Below are positions 8,405-16,923 of a stretch of 46,267 nt of DNA, piece after piece. Origin of the DNA: Candidatus Bathyarchaeota archaeon (GTDB taxonomy: Archaea > Thermoproteota > Bathyarchaeia > Bathyarchaeales > Bathyarchaeaceae); contig JAUWDY010000011.1 of the NCBI GenBank assembly GCA_030608565.1, positions 1 to 46,267 on the forward strand. Reading direction: 5' to 3'. A model generated the notes under the pieces. The model did not search any database. It was not told where the DNA came from and saw only the letters and a program-made list of their open reading frames with translations. Every line of letters begins with the position of its first letter. Within the stretch, counting starts at the first letter, position 1. Position numbers and translations under genes: made by a program.

Positions 8405-8827
8405 TCAGATTCTATTTCCACATTTTTTCTTCAAGTTTTCTAGGTATGTTGCCAAGCCTTCGATGTCTCTAACGTCTCGTCCCACAAGGCTTAGAAGTCC
8501 TTTCCAGAAAAACAGGTTGGGTTTAATTCTCATTTTTTCAAAATGTTGTACCAAGTGTTTGGTCCATTCTTTGCCGCGTCGATCAAAATCCATCAAAAGG
8601 ATGACCTCATGTTTACTTCGCTTTTCTACTTCAACAAGGACATCGAGGAGGGACCTTCCAGAAGTTTTTGCTGAGATGATGTCGCCTTTTATCGCTAAAT
8701 CGCGTAGGGTGTTGACGTCTTTTCGTCCTTCTACGATTATTGGAGTGCCTTTGGCTGATTCTTTTGCGAGTCTGTCCAGAAGCCTCAAAACTTTTTCTAC
8801 TCGTTTCTTTAGGCTGGTTGACAACAT
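8405..8827 (-). CDS. small Toprim-domain protein (UPF0292-like)
   Basis: This 140-residue protein is essentially a bare Toprim fold. TPIIVEGRKDVNTLRDL carries the catalytic glutamate and EVILLMDFDRRGKEWTKHL the DxD pair. Two basic helices flank the fold. It resembles archaeal small primase-like/RNase M5-like Toprim proteins whose reaction is not established. It starts just after tyrS ends (two bases apart) and precedes dnaG on the same strand, so cotranscription with tyrS is likely. Two Toprim proteins in a row (this and DnaG) is notable. Confidence 0.8.
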   Translation of the reverse strand: MLSTSLKKRVEKVLRLLDRLAKESAKGTPIIVEGRKDVNTLRDLAIKGDIISAKTSGRSLLDVLVEVEKRSKHEVILLMDFDRRGKEWTKHLVQHFEKMRIKPNLFFWKGLLSLVGRDVRDIEGLATYLENLKKKCGNRI

Positions 8828-8829
8828 TT

Positions 8830-9915
8830 TTACCTTGTGACGCCTATTTTCCTCATTTTTTCCAACATTTGTGGGTGTTTTTGGAAGTGGTCTCTAGCTG
8901 GCTTTAGGATTTCTATGAGAGCTTCTGCGACGCCGTTTTTTAGGTCGAGTGGATGAAGCTTACCTTCAACGTATGCTTTCTCTATCTCCCTAATGCTTTC
9001 AAAGATTTCCGGGCCTCCATATTTAGGTGGTCGCGGGATTTCCATAGTTTTCCTTTCCGTGAACACTGCATATTCAGTTAATTCAAGTACTGGGTTTCCT
9101 TGGGCTTGTTTAGGCGGGCAGTAGGCGGCCCTTATTTTTGTTTTAATCTCGTTTGGTGTGTCGTGAATGAATATGCAGCTTCCGGGTATGCTTTTGGACA
9201 TTTTTGAGCTTATTTGCAGGTTTATGTTTGTGTTTTCATCGAATTTTCCTTTGGCTTTTTCTGGTTCTTGGAGTCCCATGAGTAGATGGGTATGGACGCA
9301 CGCGGGTTTTTTTCTGTGAAGTTTGTCTGCGGCTTCTCTTGCTAGCATGTGGGCTTTTCTTTGATCCATTCCTGCGCATGCTACGTCGAGGTCTAGGTGG
9401 AAGATGTCTGCGGCCTGCATGCAGGGGTAGTACATCCAAGCGGTTTCAACGTCTGTTAAGCTCATTTCTCGACCCATGATGGGTAACGCTCGCCATGTTC
9501 TTTGAAGCGAGACGCTTTTGGCTATTCTGACAACTTTTTCCCAATATTCTATGTCTTTAGCTATGTCGGAAGCCCAGAGATACTGTACACTATCTGACTT
9601 GATTCCAAGCGCGGTGAAGCCTTGCTTGAAATATTCGCCGCAGATGCGGATGTTTTCCATGTTGCCGCCTAACTTGTTGTTTATCCATGAGTGCCAATCA
9701 GCGAGAAAAATGACGAATTTGAAGCCGGCTTTTATCATGTCTTTAATTTTTGAGCCGCAGACTAGGCCGAAACCGATGTGCATCAGACCGCTTAGTTCGA
9801 AGCCCCAGTAAGCTTTTGGCTTAGTCTTAGTGTCTAATAATACACGTAGCTCTTTAGGGGTTACAACCTCGTCTGTGTTTCTTGTAACAAGGCTTACCCT
9901 TTCTTCGACGTCCAA
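8830..9915 (-). CDS. tyrS: tyrosyl-tRNA synthetase
   Basis: This is a 361-residue class I synthetase of the compact archaeal/eukaryotic TyrRS type. The HIGH-like signature is in FELSGLMHIGFGLVCG. The tyrosine-binding region includes WMYYPCMQAADIFHLDLDVACAGMD, and the KMSKS loop is SSKMSKSIPGSCIFIHD. Length matches archaeal TyrRS. The TTG start at 9915 is the only one that keeps the N-terminal helix. A TTAAAAG box at about 9967-9973 lies upstream, so the gene probably has its own promoter rather than depending on pheT. Confidence 0.95.
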   Translation of the reverse strand: MDVEERVSLVTRNTDEVVTPKELRVLLDTKTKPKAYWGFELSGLMHIGFGLVCGSKIKDMIKAGFKFVIFLADWHSWINNKLGGNMENIRICGEYFKQGFTALGIKSDSVQYLWASDIAKDIEYWEKVVRIAKSVSLQRTWRALPIMGREMSLTDVETAWMYYPCMQAADIFHLDLDVACAGMDQRKAHMLAREAADKLHRKKPACVHTHLLMGLQEPEKAKGKFDENTNINLQISSKMSKSIPGSCIFIHDTPNEIKTKIRAAYCPPKQAQGNPVLELTEYAVFTERKTMEIPRPPKYGGPEIFESIREIEKAYVEGKLHPLDLKNGVAEALIEILKPARDHFQKHPQMLEKMRKIGVTR

Positions 9916-9974
9916 GTTTTACCGCCTGTTTTCATCTTTACTGTTAATGCACCGATGTCGGTTAACTTAAAAGT

Positions 9975-10205
9975 TCTTGTCGCGGGCGCTGTTTCCCACG
10001 TAACCTAACACTCAACCTCACAGCAGAGCCTTTTCGCTCCTCTCAGTTGGGCTCTCTCTGACGCGGGTTTAGGGAGCGCCCACGCCCACCGTGTCCCATG
10101 CCTGGGTAAACCCTATGTCACGGGTAGATGAAGCATCTGCCTCTGTTGGGTCCGTCTGCATGAGCCTTAGGGGGGTATCGGTGGGATTTCTTTAGGCTCA
10201 TATCA
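9975..10205. ncRNA. candidate structured non-coding RNA between pheT and tyrS
   Basis: This 366-base gap contains a GC-rich core unlike the AT-rich flanks, with many complementary pairs. These are GGGCGCT (9984-9990) with AGCGCCC (10075-10081); AGAGCC (10025-10030) with GGCTCT (10050-10055); CCGTG (10089-10093) with CACGG (10119-10123); AGATG (10126-10130) with CATCT (10134-10138); ATGAGCCT (10160-10167) with AGGCTCAT (10194-10201); and CCCACCG (10085-10091) with CGGTGGG (10179-10185). Some pairs exclude each other or would form pseudoknots. TATA-like boxes lie outside on both sides, so the strand is open. It lacks the conserved GGAAAGUC and ACAGAA blocks of RNase P RNA. No known family is recognised. 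Confidence 0.5.
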
Positions 10206-10281
10206 TTGCCAACAATAAGAATGGAAACGATGGAAATAAAGCTTCTTGAAAGCAGAAAGTAGATGTGCCAATAATGTTGCA

Positions 10282-11937
10282 CTATAAGTTTCCTTCGAGG
10301 TCAATTTCGAACGCGCTTGTCGGGTTCTCTAGTTCAAAGTTGTTGAGAACTTCTGGATGGATTTCTCCTAAAATGCCTATTTTCTTCTGTCTAACATGGA
10401 TTGCTGCTACTCGGCCCTCTAAGAAGCTTGGAGGTGTTGCTTCCTTGATCTTCCATCCTGTTAAGCCTAGGTTGGTGAGTAACGCTTCCGTGTAGGATTT
10501 TATTTCGGTGAAGTTTGCGGTTGGGTGTGAGGAGACAGCTGCCACGTGAAGTCTTCTTTCGCTGCGGGTTTCAGCTTTTTCTTTAATCTTTATCACGTCG
10601 GAAACTTCAAAGATTCGTTGAGGATAGCTTTCATGTCTGTTATCCGCTAGGTTCTTCATCAAACTGGGTAACAAATCCTCTCGGGCTATAGAATATTCTG
10701 TGGAGACGGGGTTTGCAAGTCTAACCATCTTGCTGATGTTCTTTCTCATTTTTTTATAATGAACTACTTCGTTTGTGAGAATGAAGTTCATCACTTCTGT
10801 GAAGCCTAGTCCAATCATGATTTGCCGAACATGGTTTGCCATTTCTTCTGCCTTATGCTGCTTGCCTGTCGTCACGGTTGTTGGCTTGGTTGGTTTCAAT
10901 CTGAAATAACCGTAGCCGATAGCCACCTCTTCAACTAAGTCAACCTCGTGCAATATGTCGGTTCGATAGGCGGGAATTGAAACCTCTAAGACCCCCTTAC
11001 CCACTTTCTTCGCATCTAACCTACACTTCCGAAGGCTCCGTACAGCCTGCGACTCTGAAAGTTTGAGTCCTAGCAACTTGTTAGCGTAGCTGATTCTTAA
11101 CTTCATTTGTTGAGCTGTTAGATCAGGAGAAACCACGGTGTGATCTGGATACTTGACTCGAACACTTTCAACGGAGCCACCCATATCTGCTAGAGCGGTG
11201 ACTAGAACGTTCATGCTTCTAGCTAACGCGTTGATGTCGGGACCAGTTACATCGATAAATAGATTTTGCGTTAGGCTGTCAACTCGTGTCAATTCACCGT
11301 TGATAATGGGCGGCATGGAGAGAACTCTTCCTTTCCTATCGATAAGTAATGGATATCTAGGAGCCCAATCCACCAAGTATCGATACGCTTTGCCCTTTTC
11401 ATGCTCTTCCAGTATTTCCTTCAGACTCATTTCTGTTGTTTTGTCCAGTGGAACAAATTTGGCTGTGTTTGGGTCGCCAGTTGTGTATGTGAAAGGGGTT
11501 TGAACCCTGTCTAAGTTGTGCACACCAATTGAGGCTTTTTTTCGGTCTCTGCCTATGCCCCAGTGGAGGTCTTCCTGCATTTCCATAAGTTCCGCTATCG
11601 AATCCACGTCAAGCCTTATGTTACGTATAACTGCACCTAGTATATGAGGTCTAACGTTGGATACTGTTGAGTCCACGTTTACGACGATTTTTCCTTTTTG
11701 CACCTTATATTTGGGTAATCCGGTTTTCCATTCCAGAAGTCCGCAAAACGCCCTTGCCACACCAGCATAGCTGGAGAAGTCTATGCGATTGGGGTTAAAT
11801 TCGATTTTTACATAGTCTGGTCCAGTTTCTTCTAAGCTGGTGCCAAGCCAAGGAAGCCATTTAGCCATTTCCTCTACAGTAATTGATCGGCCAATGAACG
11901 AGCAGAAGCGGTTTTTGTTCAGGACGATTACCGGCAT
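10282..11937 (-). CDS. pheT: phenylalanyl-tRNA synthetase beta subunit
   Basis: This is a 551-residue protein of the archaeal/eukaryotic beta type. An N-terminal domain opens PVIVLNKNRFCSFIGRS, and a B3/B4-like editing region follows (EDLHWGIGRDRKKASIGVHN). Next is a B5 domain (LLGLKLSESQAVRSLRKCRLD...VSIPAYRTDILHEVDLVEEV). The last part is a catalytic-like core (ADNRHESYPQRIFEVSDVIK, KKIGILGEIHPEVLNNFEL). It pairs with PheS in an (alpha-beta)2 enzyme. Its ATG overlaps the 3' end of pheS by 10 bases, indicating translational coupling. Length is normal for archaea. Confidence 0.97.
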   Translation of the reverse strand: MPVIVLNKNRFCSFIGRSITVEEMAKWLPWLGTSLEETGPDYVKIEFNPNRIDFSSYAGVARAFCGLLEWKTGLPKYKVQKGKIVVNVDSTVSNVRPHILGAVIRNIRLDVDSIAELMEMQEDLHWGIGRDRKKASIGVHNLDRVQTPFTYTTGDPNTAKFVPLDKTTEMSLKEILEEHEKGKAYRYLVDWAPRYPLLIDRKGRVLSMPPIINGELTRVDSLTQNLFIDVTGPDINALARSMNVLVTALADMGGSVESVRVKYPDHTVVSPDLTAQQMKLRISYANKLLGLKLSESQAVRSLRKCRLDAKKVGKGVLEVSIPAYRTDILHEVDLVEEVAIGYGYFRLKPTKPTTVTTGKQHKAEEMANHVRQIMIGLGFTEVMNFILTNEVVHYKKMRKNISKMVRLANPVSTEYSIAREDLLPSLMKNLADNRHESYPQRIFEVSDVIKIKEKAETRSERRLHVAAVSSHPTANFTEIKSYTEALLTNLGLTGWKIKEATPPSFLEGRVAAIHVRQKKIGILGEIHPEVLNNFELENPTSAFEIDLEGNL

Positions 11938-13430
11938 ACCGGGCTCCTCCTTATCCAGCCGAGGTCATTTTTATATAAGAATCGAATGTCGTCCACTCCA
12001 AGTTTCAGCATAACTAGGCGTTCTAATCCGCCTCCCCAAGCTAACACAGGGTGTTTGATGCCGAAGGGTGCGACAACTTCTGGGCGAAATATGCCCATTC
12101 CACAAAGTTCAATCCATGTTTTAAGTTCTGGAACGTAAGCTGTGGCTTGCGCCGATGGTTCCGTATAGGGGAAGTAGCTGGGCCAAAATTCGACTCTCTT
12201 CAATCCGAGTTTAAGATAAAACTCTTTCAATGTTCCTATCAAGTCTCGTAAGGTTACGTTCTTATCCATGATTATGCCCTCAATTTGATAGAGTTCTGCG
12301 AGATGTTTATAGTCCAGTCTCTCGTTGCGGTATATGCGGTCTACTGAAAACACCTTTACCGGCGGTTCTCTATGTTCGGCGAGGTAGTGGATCGTAACTG
12401 CAGTTGTGTGTGTCCGCATTATGAGCTTCTTAGCTTCTTGAGGACCCCACTTGTATTGCCAACCTCTTGATCCAGTTATCCATCCGTTCTCATGCGTTTT
12501 AGCGACCGCGTCTACAAAGTTTTTTCTCGGCAATCTGCCTTCTTTTGGTTGTGCCAAATAGAAGGTGTCCATCATCTCTCTGGCTGGATGATCTTGAGGC
12601 TGGAACAAGGCGTCGAAGTTCCAAAAGGCTGTTTGAACAATAGAACCTCTAATCTCAGTGAAGCCCATCTCAAGAAAAGCCTCTCGGACCATCTGGATTA
12701 TTTCTTGCATCGGATGAATCTTTCCAGGATACACTACTGGGCCTGGCGCGGTTACGTCAAACTTTCTGAGTTTCACCTTCTGCCACTTTTTGGATAGGAT
12801 GAGCTCAGGAGTTAGTTGGCTGACTTCCTCAACCGCTTTTATTCCACGTTTAACCAGTTTCCACCCAGTGTCAGTCAACTCCAGTTCTCTCAAGGTTTTT
12901 TCGTCCATTTCTATGAGTTTTCGTTTCTTCAAAACGTAGGCTGCACTTTTCATTTCTTTGCTTATGCTTTCAATGATCAACGAACCTTTTTCCTGCAAAA
13001 GGCTTAGAAGCTTTTCGTCAACTTCCATCGGAGGTTCCCCGGATGTTTTCAACATGTTTCCTTTCATGGTCACCCAGTTCTTACGGTGCAACCACCCTGA
13101 CGCTATGGTTGTGAAATCCTCCTCTAGCGCTGCTTCGTTGACTGTTTCCTCAACGGTTGCTTCACCTCCAAGCTTGATTAATGCACGGATCGAACGTCTT
13201 TCCGGAAGCCCCTTCTCTGCGTGCTGTTTTCCTTCCTCGCTTAGCGCGATAGTCGTCTGCTTCTGTTCATGGATTTGTAACAGCTTCTTTGTAGAGAGAG
13301 AAAGTGCCGCGCGCATTACGGCTGCGTGCGCTAAGCCGCTGGTTTTGACGATCTGAGCAACAGGGCTTCTTCCTCCAAGTTTCTCCAATGTCAACATAGT
13401 TTTTTGTTCATTTTCTCTAAGTTCACTCAT
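11928..13430 (-). CDS. pheS: phenylalanyl-tRNA synthetase alpha subunit
   Basis: This is a 500-residue class II synthetase subunit. Residues 1 to about 200 form winged-helix-like N-terminal domains that bind tRNA (LEKLGGRSPVAQIVKTSGL). The catalytic domain has motif 1 (FTEIRGSIVQTAFWNFDALF) and motif 2 (VFSVDRIYRNERLDYKHLAE). Its phenylalanine-binding and motif 3 region is IELCGMGIFRPEV to LAWGGGLERLVML. It is the first gene of the pheST operon. The ATG at 13430 follows a T-rich leader, and an AT-rich promoter region lies at about 13460-13500. Confidence 0.97.
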   Translation of the reverse strand: MSELRENEQKTMLTLEKLGGRSPVAQIVKTSGLAHAAVMRAALSLSTKKLLQIHEQKQTTIALSEEGKQHAEKGLPERRSIRALIKLGGEATVEETVNEAALEEDFTTIASGWLHRKNWVTMKGNMLKTSGEPPMEVDEKLLSLLQEKGSLIIESISKEMKSAAYVLKKRKLIEMDEKTLRELELTDTGWKLVKRGIKAVEEVSQLTPELILSKKWQKVKLRKFDVTAPGPVVYPGKIHPMQEIIQMVREAFLEMGFTEIRGSIVQTAFWNFDALFQPQDHPAREMMDTFYLAQPKEGRLPRKNFVDAVAKTHENGWITGSRGWQYKWGPQEAKKLIMRTHTTAVTIHYLAEHREPPVKVFSVDRIYRNERLDYKHLAELYQIEGIIMDKNVTLRDLIGTLKEFYLKLGLKRVEFWPSYFPYTEPSAQATAYVPELKTWIELCGMGIFRPEVVAPFGIKHPVLAWGGGLERLVMLKLGVDDIRFLYKNDLGWIRRSPVCR

Positions 13431-13671
13431 CGTGCAGTAACCATCCAGAACTTGTTATTTTCTACTCTGCTATATTGATGAATAGAGTGATTTAACACAA
13501 TAAAAAACCCTCTATGGCTTTCAACAATGCCGAGATGCCTTTCACTATTTAAAAGCGAGCTTAGAGACCGAATTACGGAAATTGGCAGGGCATCCCTTCC
13601 ACCAACATTACTGCATGATAAAAAGATTATTTATATCTTATGTATTCGGCAATGTTGAAAACTGTGGGGGT

Positions 13672-14775
13672 CTAGGCGACTTTCAATATCTCGCGTGCCT
13701 TATCAACAAATTTACTGTGTCTTCGTTTATGCTCTTTCACGAAGCGCAAGACGATTTCGATTGTTCGCTCCTTATGTTCCCCACATAGGAGTTTACCGCT
13801 TTTACAGTCATGATACGCTTCAACGATTTCATCGTCATCTTCTACAAACTGGTACATGCACAGCTCATATATTGGGCAAATCTCGGGAATCCCACCGAGC
13901 TTCTGCTGCTCCTTAACAGTTGGTCTTCCACCCGTGAAAGCGTTCGAAATTTTTTTCGCAATGGTTTCCGGTTTTTCGTGTAACGTGAAGTAGCCCATAG
14001 GGTCTCGTTTGCTCATTTTTGGTGATCCATCTAACCCTTTCATGATTTTGTGAAGGGTTGAAGAAGGAGGAATAAAATTGTACTTACGGCGGAACTTATT
14101 TGCAAGATCCCGCGTGAACCGTATATGAGGGTCCTGATCTATTCCAACTGGCACAACTGTTGGTTTCGGACCATCAAAATCTTGAAGTTGTGGCATCAAG
14201 ATGTCTCCAGCCTGTATTAGAGCTGACAGGTAAAGTCCAATGTGACGTTCACCATAAATGGCTTTCATTGTGGCCAAGGTTGCCCCTCTGGCAAAAACTA
14301 TGGCCAGATCCTTCACACGCTGTTCTTTATACTGGCGATAGATGCAGCCCTGCTTTGGATCAAACCCTAAAGCGAGTAGGTCTGCAATGTTGCCTACCGC
14401 AAATTTCTCGCTCTTTTCAAACGGAATTTTATTATCTTCATATGCCTCTACATCTGCGATGCAGTAGAAAGCTGTTGCTCCTTGTTGTTGGAAATATATA
14501 ACCTCACGTGCGGTCATAAGAGTTCCCAGATGGAACTCTCCAGTTGGTTTAATGCCGCTCATCACGGCGAATGGTTCATTGCTTTTCATAGCGTCTAGCA
14601 ATCGTTCGAAATCTCTGTGTCCAAAAACCACATTACGTCTCATGTACATGCTTGGATTGGGTATTCGATCCAATAGAGGCTTTAACGGTTGAATCCCGAA
14701 CTCTTTATAGAGACGCTCATAGTCTTCGATTATCGTTGTTCCAAAAGGATCAAGCACCGTTTTTGTACTATTCAT
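13672..14775 (-). CDS. trpS: tryptophanyl-tRNA synthetase
   Basis: This is a 367-residue class I synthetase of archaeal/eukaryotic type. An N-terminal extension precedes the HIGH-like motif GIKPTGEFHLGTLMTAREV. The adenylate-site loop is KMSKRDPMGYFTL. C-terminal helices carry conserved residues including GGRPTVKEQQKLGG. The ATG at 14775 is chosen over an in-frame TTG nine bases upstream. About 240 bases separate it from pheS, so it probably has its own promoter. A tRNA-Trp gene lies about 3.7 kb downstream of its start, on the other strand. Confidence 0.97.
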   Translation of the reverse strand: MNSTKTVLDPFGTTIIEDYERLYKEFGIQPLKPLLDRIPNPSMYMRRNVVFGHRDFERLLDAMKSNEPFAVMSGIKPTGEFHLGTLMTAREVIYFQQQGATAFYCIADVEAYEDNKIPFEKSEKFAVGNIADLLALGFDPKQGCIYRQYKEQRVKDLAIVFARGATLATMKAIYGERHIGLYLSALIQAGDILMPQLQDFDGPKPTVVPVGIDQDPHIRFTRDLANKFRRKYNFIPPSSTLHKIMKGLDGSPKMSKRDPMGYFTLHEKPETIAKKISNAFTGGRPTVKEQQKLGGIPEICPIYELCMYQFVEDDDEIVEAYHDCKSGKLLCGEHKERTIEIVLRFVKEHKRRHSKFVDKAREILKVA

Positions 14776-15014
14776 CGCTGACAACTCTTAAAGCCCTCGC
14801 AACTTGCTTTAATTCGACAGAATTGAAGGGGTTCTTCATAAGATTTACTGACAAAAACAAAAATGGTAGGTTGCACTCGGGTTAATGCCATTCCAAGGCG
14901 GTCACCTTGTTAAGTTAATGCTATGGAATACTTAAGGTTTCCCGAAACATGTATACTTAAGAAACAGTAAACACAAATAATTCGCACAACAATTCAAGTT
15001 AAATTTCAGATGAG

Positions 15015-15608
15015 ATGATTAGGTTGGAAATCGGGAAAGATGATGTTGCTTTATCTTCAGCGTATAGGTTGTTGCATCCGAAGCATGTTGTATTGGCGAG
15101 TTGCGTAGACAGAGCAGGTAAGGCTAATGTAATAACTCTGGCTTGGTGTATGCCTGCATCCATTCACCCTCCGTTACTTGTCATAAGCATTGCTCCAAAA
15201 AGATATTCTCATAAGTTGATTGAAGAAACCAAAGAATTTGTAGTTAATGTTCCGACGATGGACATTCTCAAAGAAACTCTGTTTTGCGGTAGAAGAACAG
15301 GAAGAATATATGATAAGTTCAAGGAAACACGGTTAACCCCGTTACCAGCTAAGACGGTTCAGCCACCTATTATTAAGGAGTGCGTGGCGCACCTAGAATG
15401 CAAATTACATCAACAAATTACCACCGGTGATCACACACTCTTTGTCGGCGAAATCTTAGCAGCCTACGCTGACGAGGGAATCTTTAACGGAAAATACAAC
15501 CTTCGCAAGGTGAAACCAGTCTACCACATGGGAGGAGACGACTTCACAACGCTTGTTCCAGAGATAATCACGCCTCGCATACAAACAGATCAAAAAAGGC
15601 GAAAATGA
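15015..15608 (+). CDS. flavin reductase-like FMN-binding protein
   Basis: This 197-residue protein has the FMN-binding split-barrel pattern of flavoredoxin and flavin reductase-like proteins. The first strands read HPKHVVLASCVDRAGKANVITLAWCM, then PPLLVISIAPKRYSHKLIEE. A core segment follows (EFVVNVPTMDILKETLFCGR), and the dimer segment is LFVGEILAAYADEG. It probably binds FMN and transfers electrons from NAD(P)H or another donor. Its stop overlaps the start of the methionine aminopeptidase gene by four bases (ATGA), so the two are coupled. A TATA-like box (GTATACTTAAG) lies near 14950. Confidence 0.85.
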   Translation: MIRLEIGKDDVALSSAYRLLHPKHVVLASCVDRAGKANVITLAWCMPASIHPPLLVISIAPKRYSHKLIEETKEFVVNVPTMDILKETLFCGRRTGRIYDKFKETRLTPLPAKTVQPPIIKECVAHLECKLHQQITTGDHTLFVGEILAAYADEGIFNGKYNLRKVKPVYHMGGDDFTTLVPEIITPRIQTDQKRRK

Positions 15609-16513
15609 TGACAGAGCTTTCTGAAGGCGCGCTAGAAAAATATCAGCAGGCTGGAAAAATCGCCCACGACGTTCGAGAAATGATGAAGAGAACCGTTCAT
15701 GAGGGCATGCCGATCATTGATGTATGCGAAAAAGCAGAGTCTTTGATTAAGAAAAAGGGGGGGAAGCCCGCGTTTCCCTGCAACGTGTCTATTAACGAAA
15801 TCGCAGCTCATTACACCTCTGCTCCAGAAGACAAGGGAACAATTCCCGAAAATAGTCTCGTCAAGGTAGACCTCGGCGTTCACGTAGATGGATACATCGC
15901 GGATACCGCTGTAACAGTGTGTCTCAATCCTGAATACGAGAATCTTGTAAGCACATCGGAAGCAGCTCTTAAAAAAGCCGTTGAAACGCTTCGCCCAGGA
16001 CTGTTTACATCACGGTTCGGGTCTGTGGTTGAAAAAACAATCAAGTCCCGTGGGTTTAAACCTGTATCGAACCTTACCGGACACCTGATTCAGCGATACT
16101 CGCTACATGCAGGGAAATCTTTGCCTAACGTTTTTCACATTTCCACTTCTAGAATAGGTTTGGGGGAGGTTTATGGTGTTGAACCATTTGTAACACTTGC
16201 CGATGCTGCTGGCAAAATTAAGAGCGGTTTTGAGGCTTACATTTTTCGGTTTTTGAAGCATAAATCCTTGAAGAATCCTTACGCCAAGCAGCTTCTCGGT
16301 TACATTGAGGAAAACTTTTCTATTCTTCCATTCGCAGAGCGGTGGCTTCGTGGATGTTTGCCATATGACCATTTTAATGCTGCGTTCTCGGAGCTCCTCT
16401 CGTCAAAGAGTTTGATGTCTTATCCTGTGTTTATAGAAGCAAGCGGAAAACCAGTGGCTCAAGCAGAACACACGGTTTTGATCGTAGAAGACGGATGTCT
16501 TGTGTTAACCTAG
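15605..16513 (+). CDS. map: methionine aminopeptidase, type II
   Basis: This 302-residue enzyme removes N-terminal methionine from new proteins. All five metal ligands of the pita-bread fold are visible. Two aspartates are in VKVDLGVHVDGYIADTAVTV, the histidine is in TGHLIQRYSLHAG (with the second-shell histidine), one glutamate is in YGVEPFVT, and the last is in AQAEHTVLIVE. The helical insertion before the final ligands marks type II. Length matches archaeal MetAPs. It is coupled to the upstream flavin reductase-like gene by an ATGA overlap and converges with the next gene, overlapping it by four bases. Confidence 0.96.
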   Translation: MMTELSEGALEKYQQAGKIAHDVREMMKRTVHEGMPIIDVCEKAESLIKKKGGKPAFPCNVSINEIAAHYTSAPEDKGTIPENSLVKVDLGVHVDGYIADTAVTVCLNPEYENLVSTSEAALKKAVETLRPGLFTSRFGSVVEKTIKSRGFKPVSNLTGHLIQRYSLHAGKSLPNVFHISTSRIGLGEVYGVEPFVTLADAAGKIKSGFEAYIFRFLKHKSLKNPYAKQLLGYIEENFSILPFAERWLRGCLPYDHFNAAFSELLSSKSLMSYPVFIEASGKPVAQAEHTVLIVEDGCLVLT

Positions 16514-16914
16514 CCCCATCTTTTCTTCTTTTCTTTAACCTCGCGAAAGATGGAAGTAATCTTCGTTTTCTCCTTACATTTCGGGCATTCTTCAGTTTCT
16601 TTGAAAATGAAGTCTCCCCGTTCGAAGTCTCTGATATTCTTGAACCCACATTTTTGGCATAGAATTGTAGTGGCTATTCGTGGGGGTCTAAAGGCCAGCT
16701 TCAACGCTCTTCTTCTTGTTTGAAACACCATATATGTCGATAGTGCAAGTCCTGAAACTCCTATTAACACGAAAAAGTATACATTCTCAATTTCTCCAAG
16801 CATATACGCGTCATATGCTTGAAAAAACGCGGCGATTGACAAGGCAAGGGTAATAAAAACTATTGCAAGGAAAAAGAAAGAAAACTTTTTCATCGAGGGC
16901 GCCGTTTCACTCAT
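16510..16914 (-). CDS. two-helix membrane protein with C-terminal zinc ribbon
   Basis: This 134-residue protein has two transmembrane helices (FSFFFLAIVFITLALSIAAF and FFVLIGVSGLALSTYMVF). A cytoplasmic tail follows with CQKCGFKNIRDFERGDFIF and then CPKC, a four-cysteine zinc ribbon, and it ends in a basic stretch. ATG at 16914 is preferred because AGGTGG precedes it. A GTG directly after the stop of the upstream DUF1512 gene is the alternative. Close spacing implies cotranscription and perhaps a shared membrane complex. Function unknown. Confidence 0.75.
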   Translation of the reverse strand: MSETAPSMKKFSFFFLAIVFITLALSIAAFFQAYDAYMLGEIENVYFFVLIGVSGLALSTYMVFQTRRRALKLAFRPPRIATTILCQKCGFKNIRDFERGDFIFKETEECPKCKEKTKITSIFREVKEKKKRWG

Positions 16915-16923
16915 TTTTTCCAC

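Noticed and set aside
9975-10205. RNase P RNA
   Set aside because: Neither strand has the conserved GGAAAGUC and ACAGAA core, so only an unassigned structured RNA is reported.
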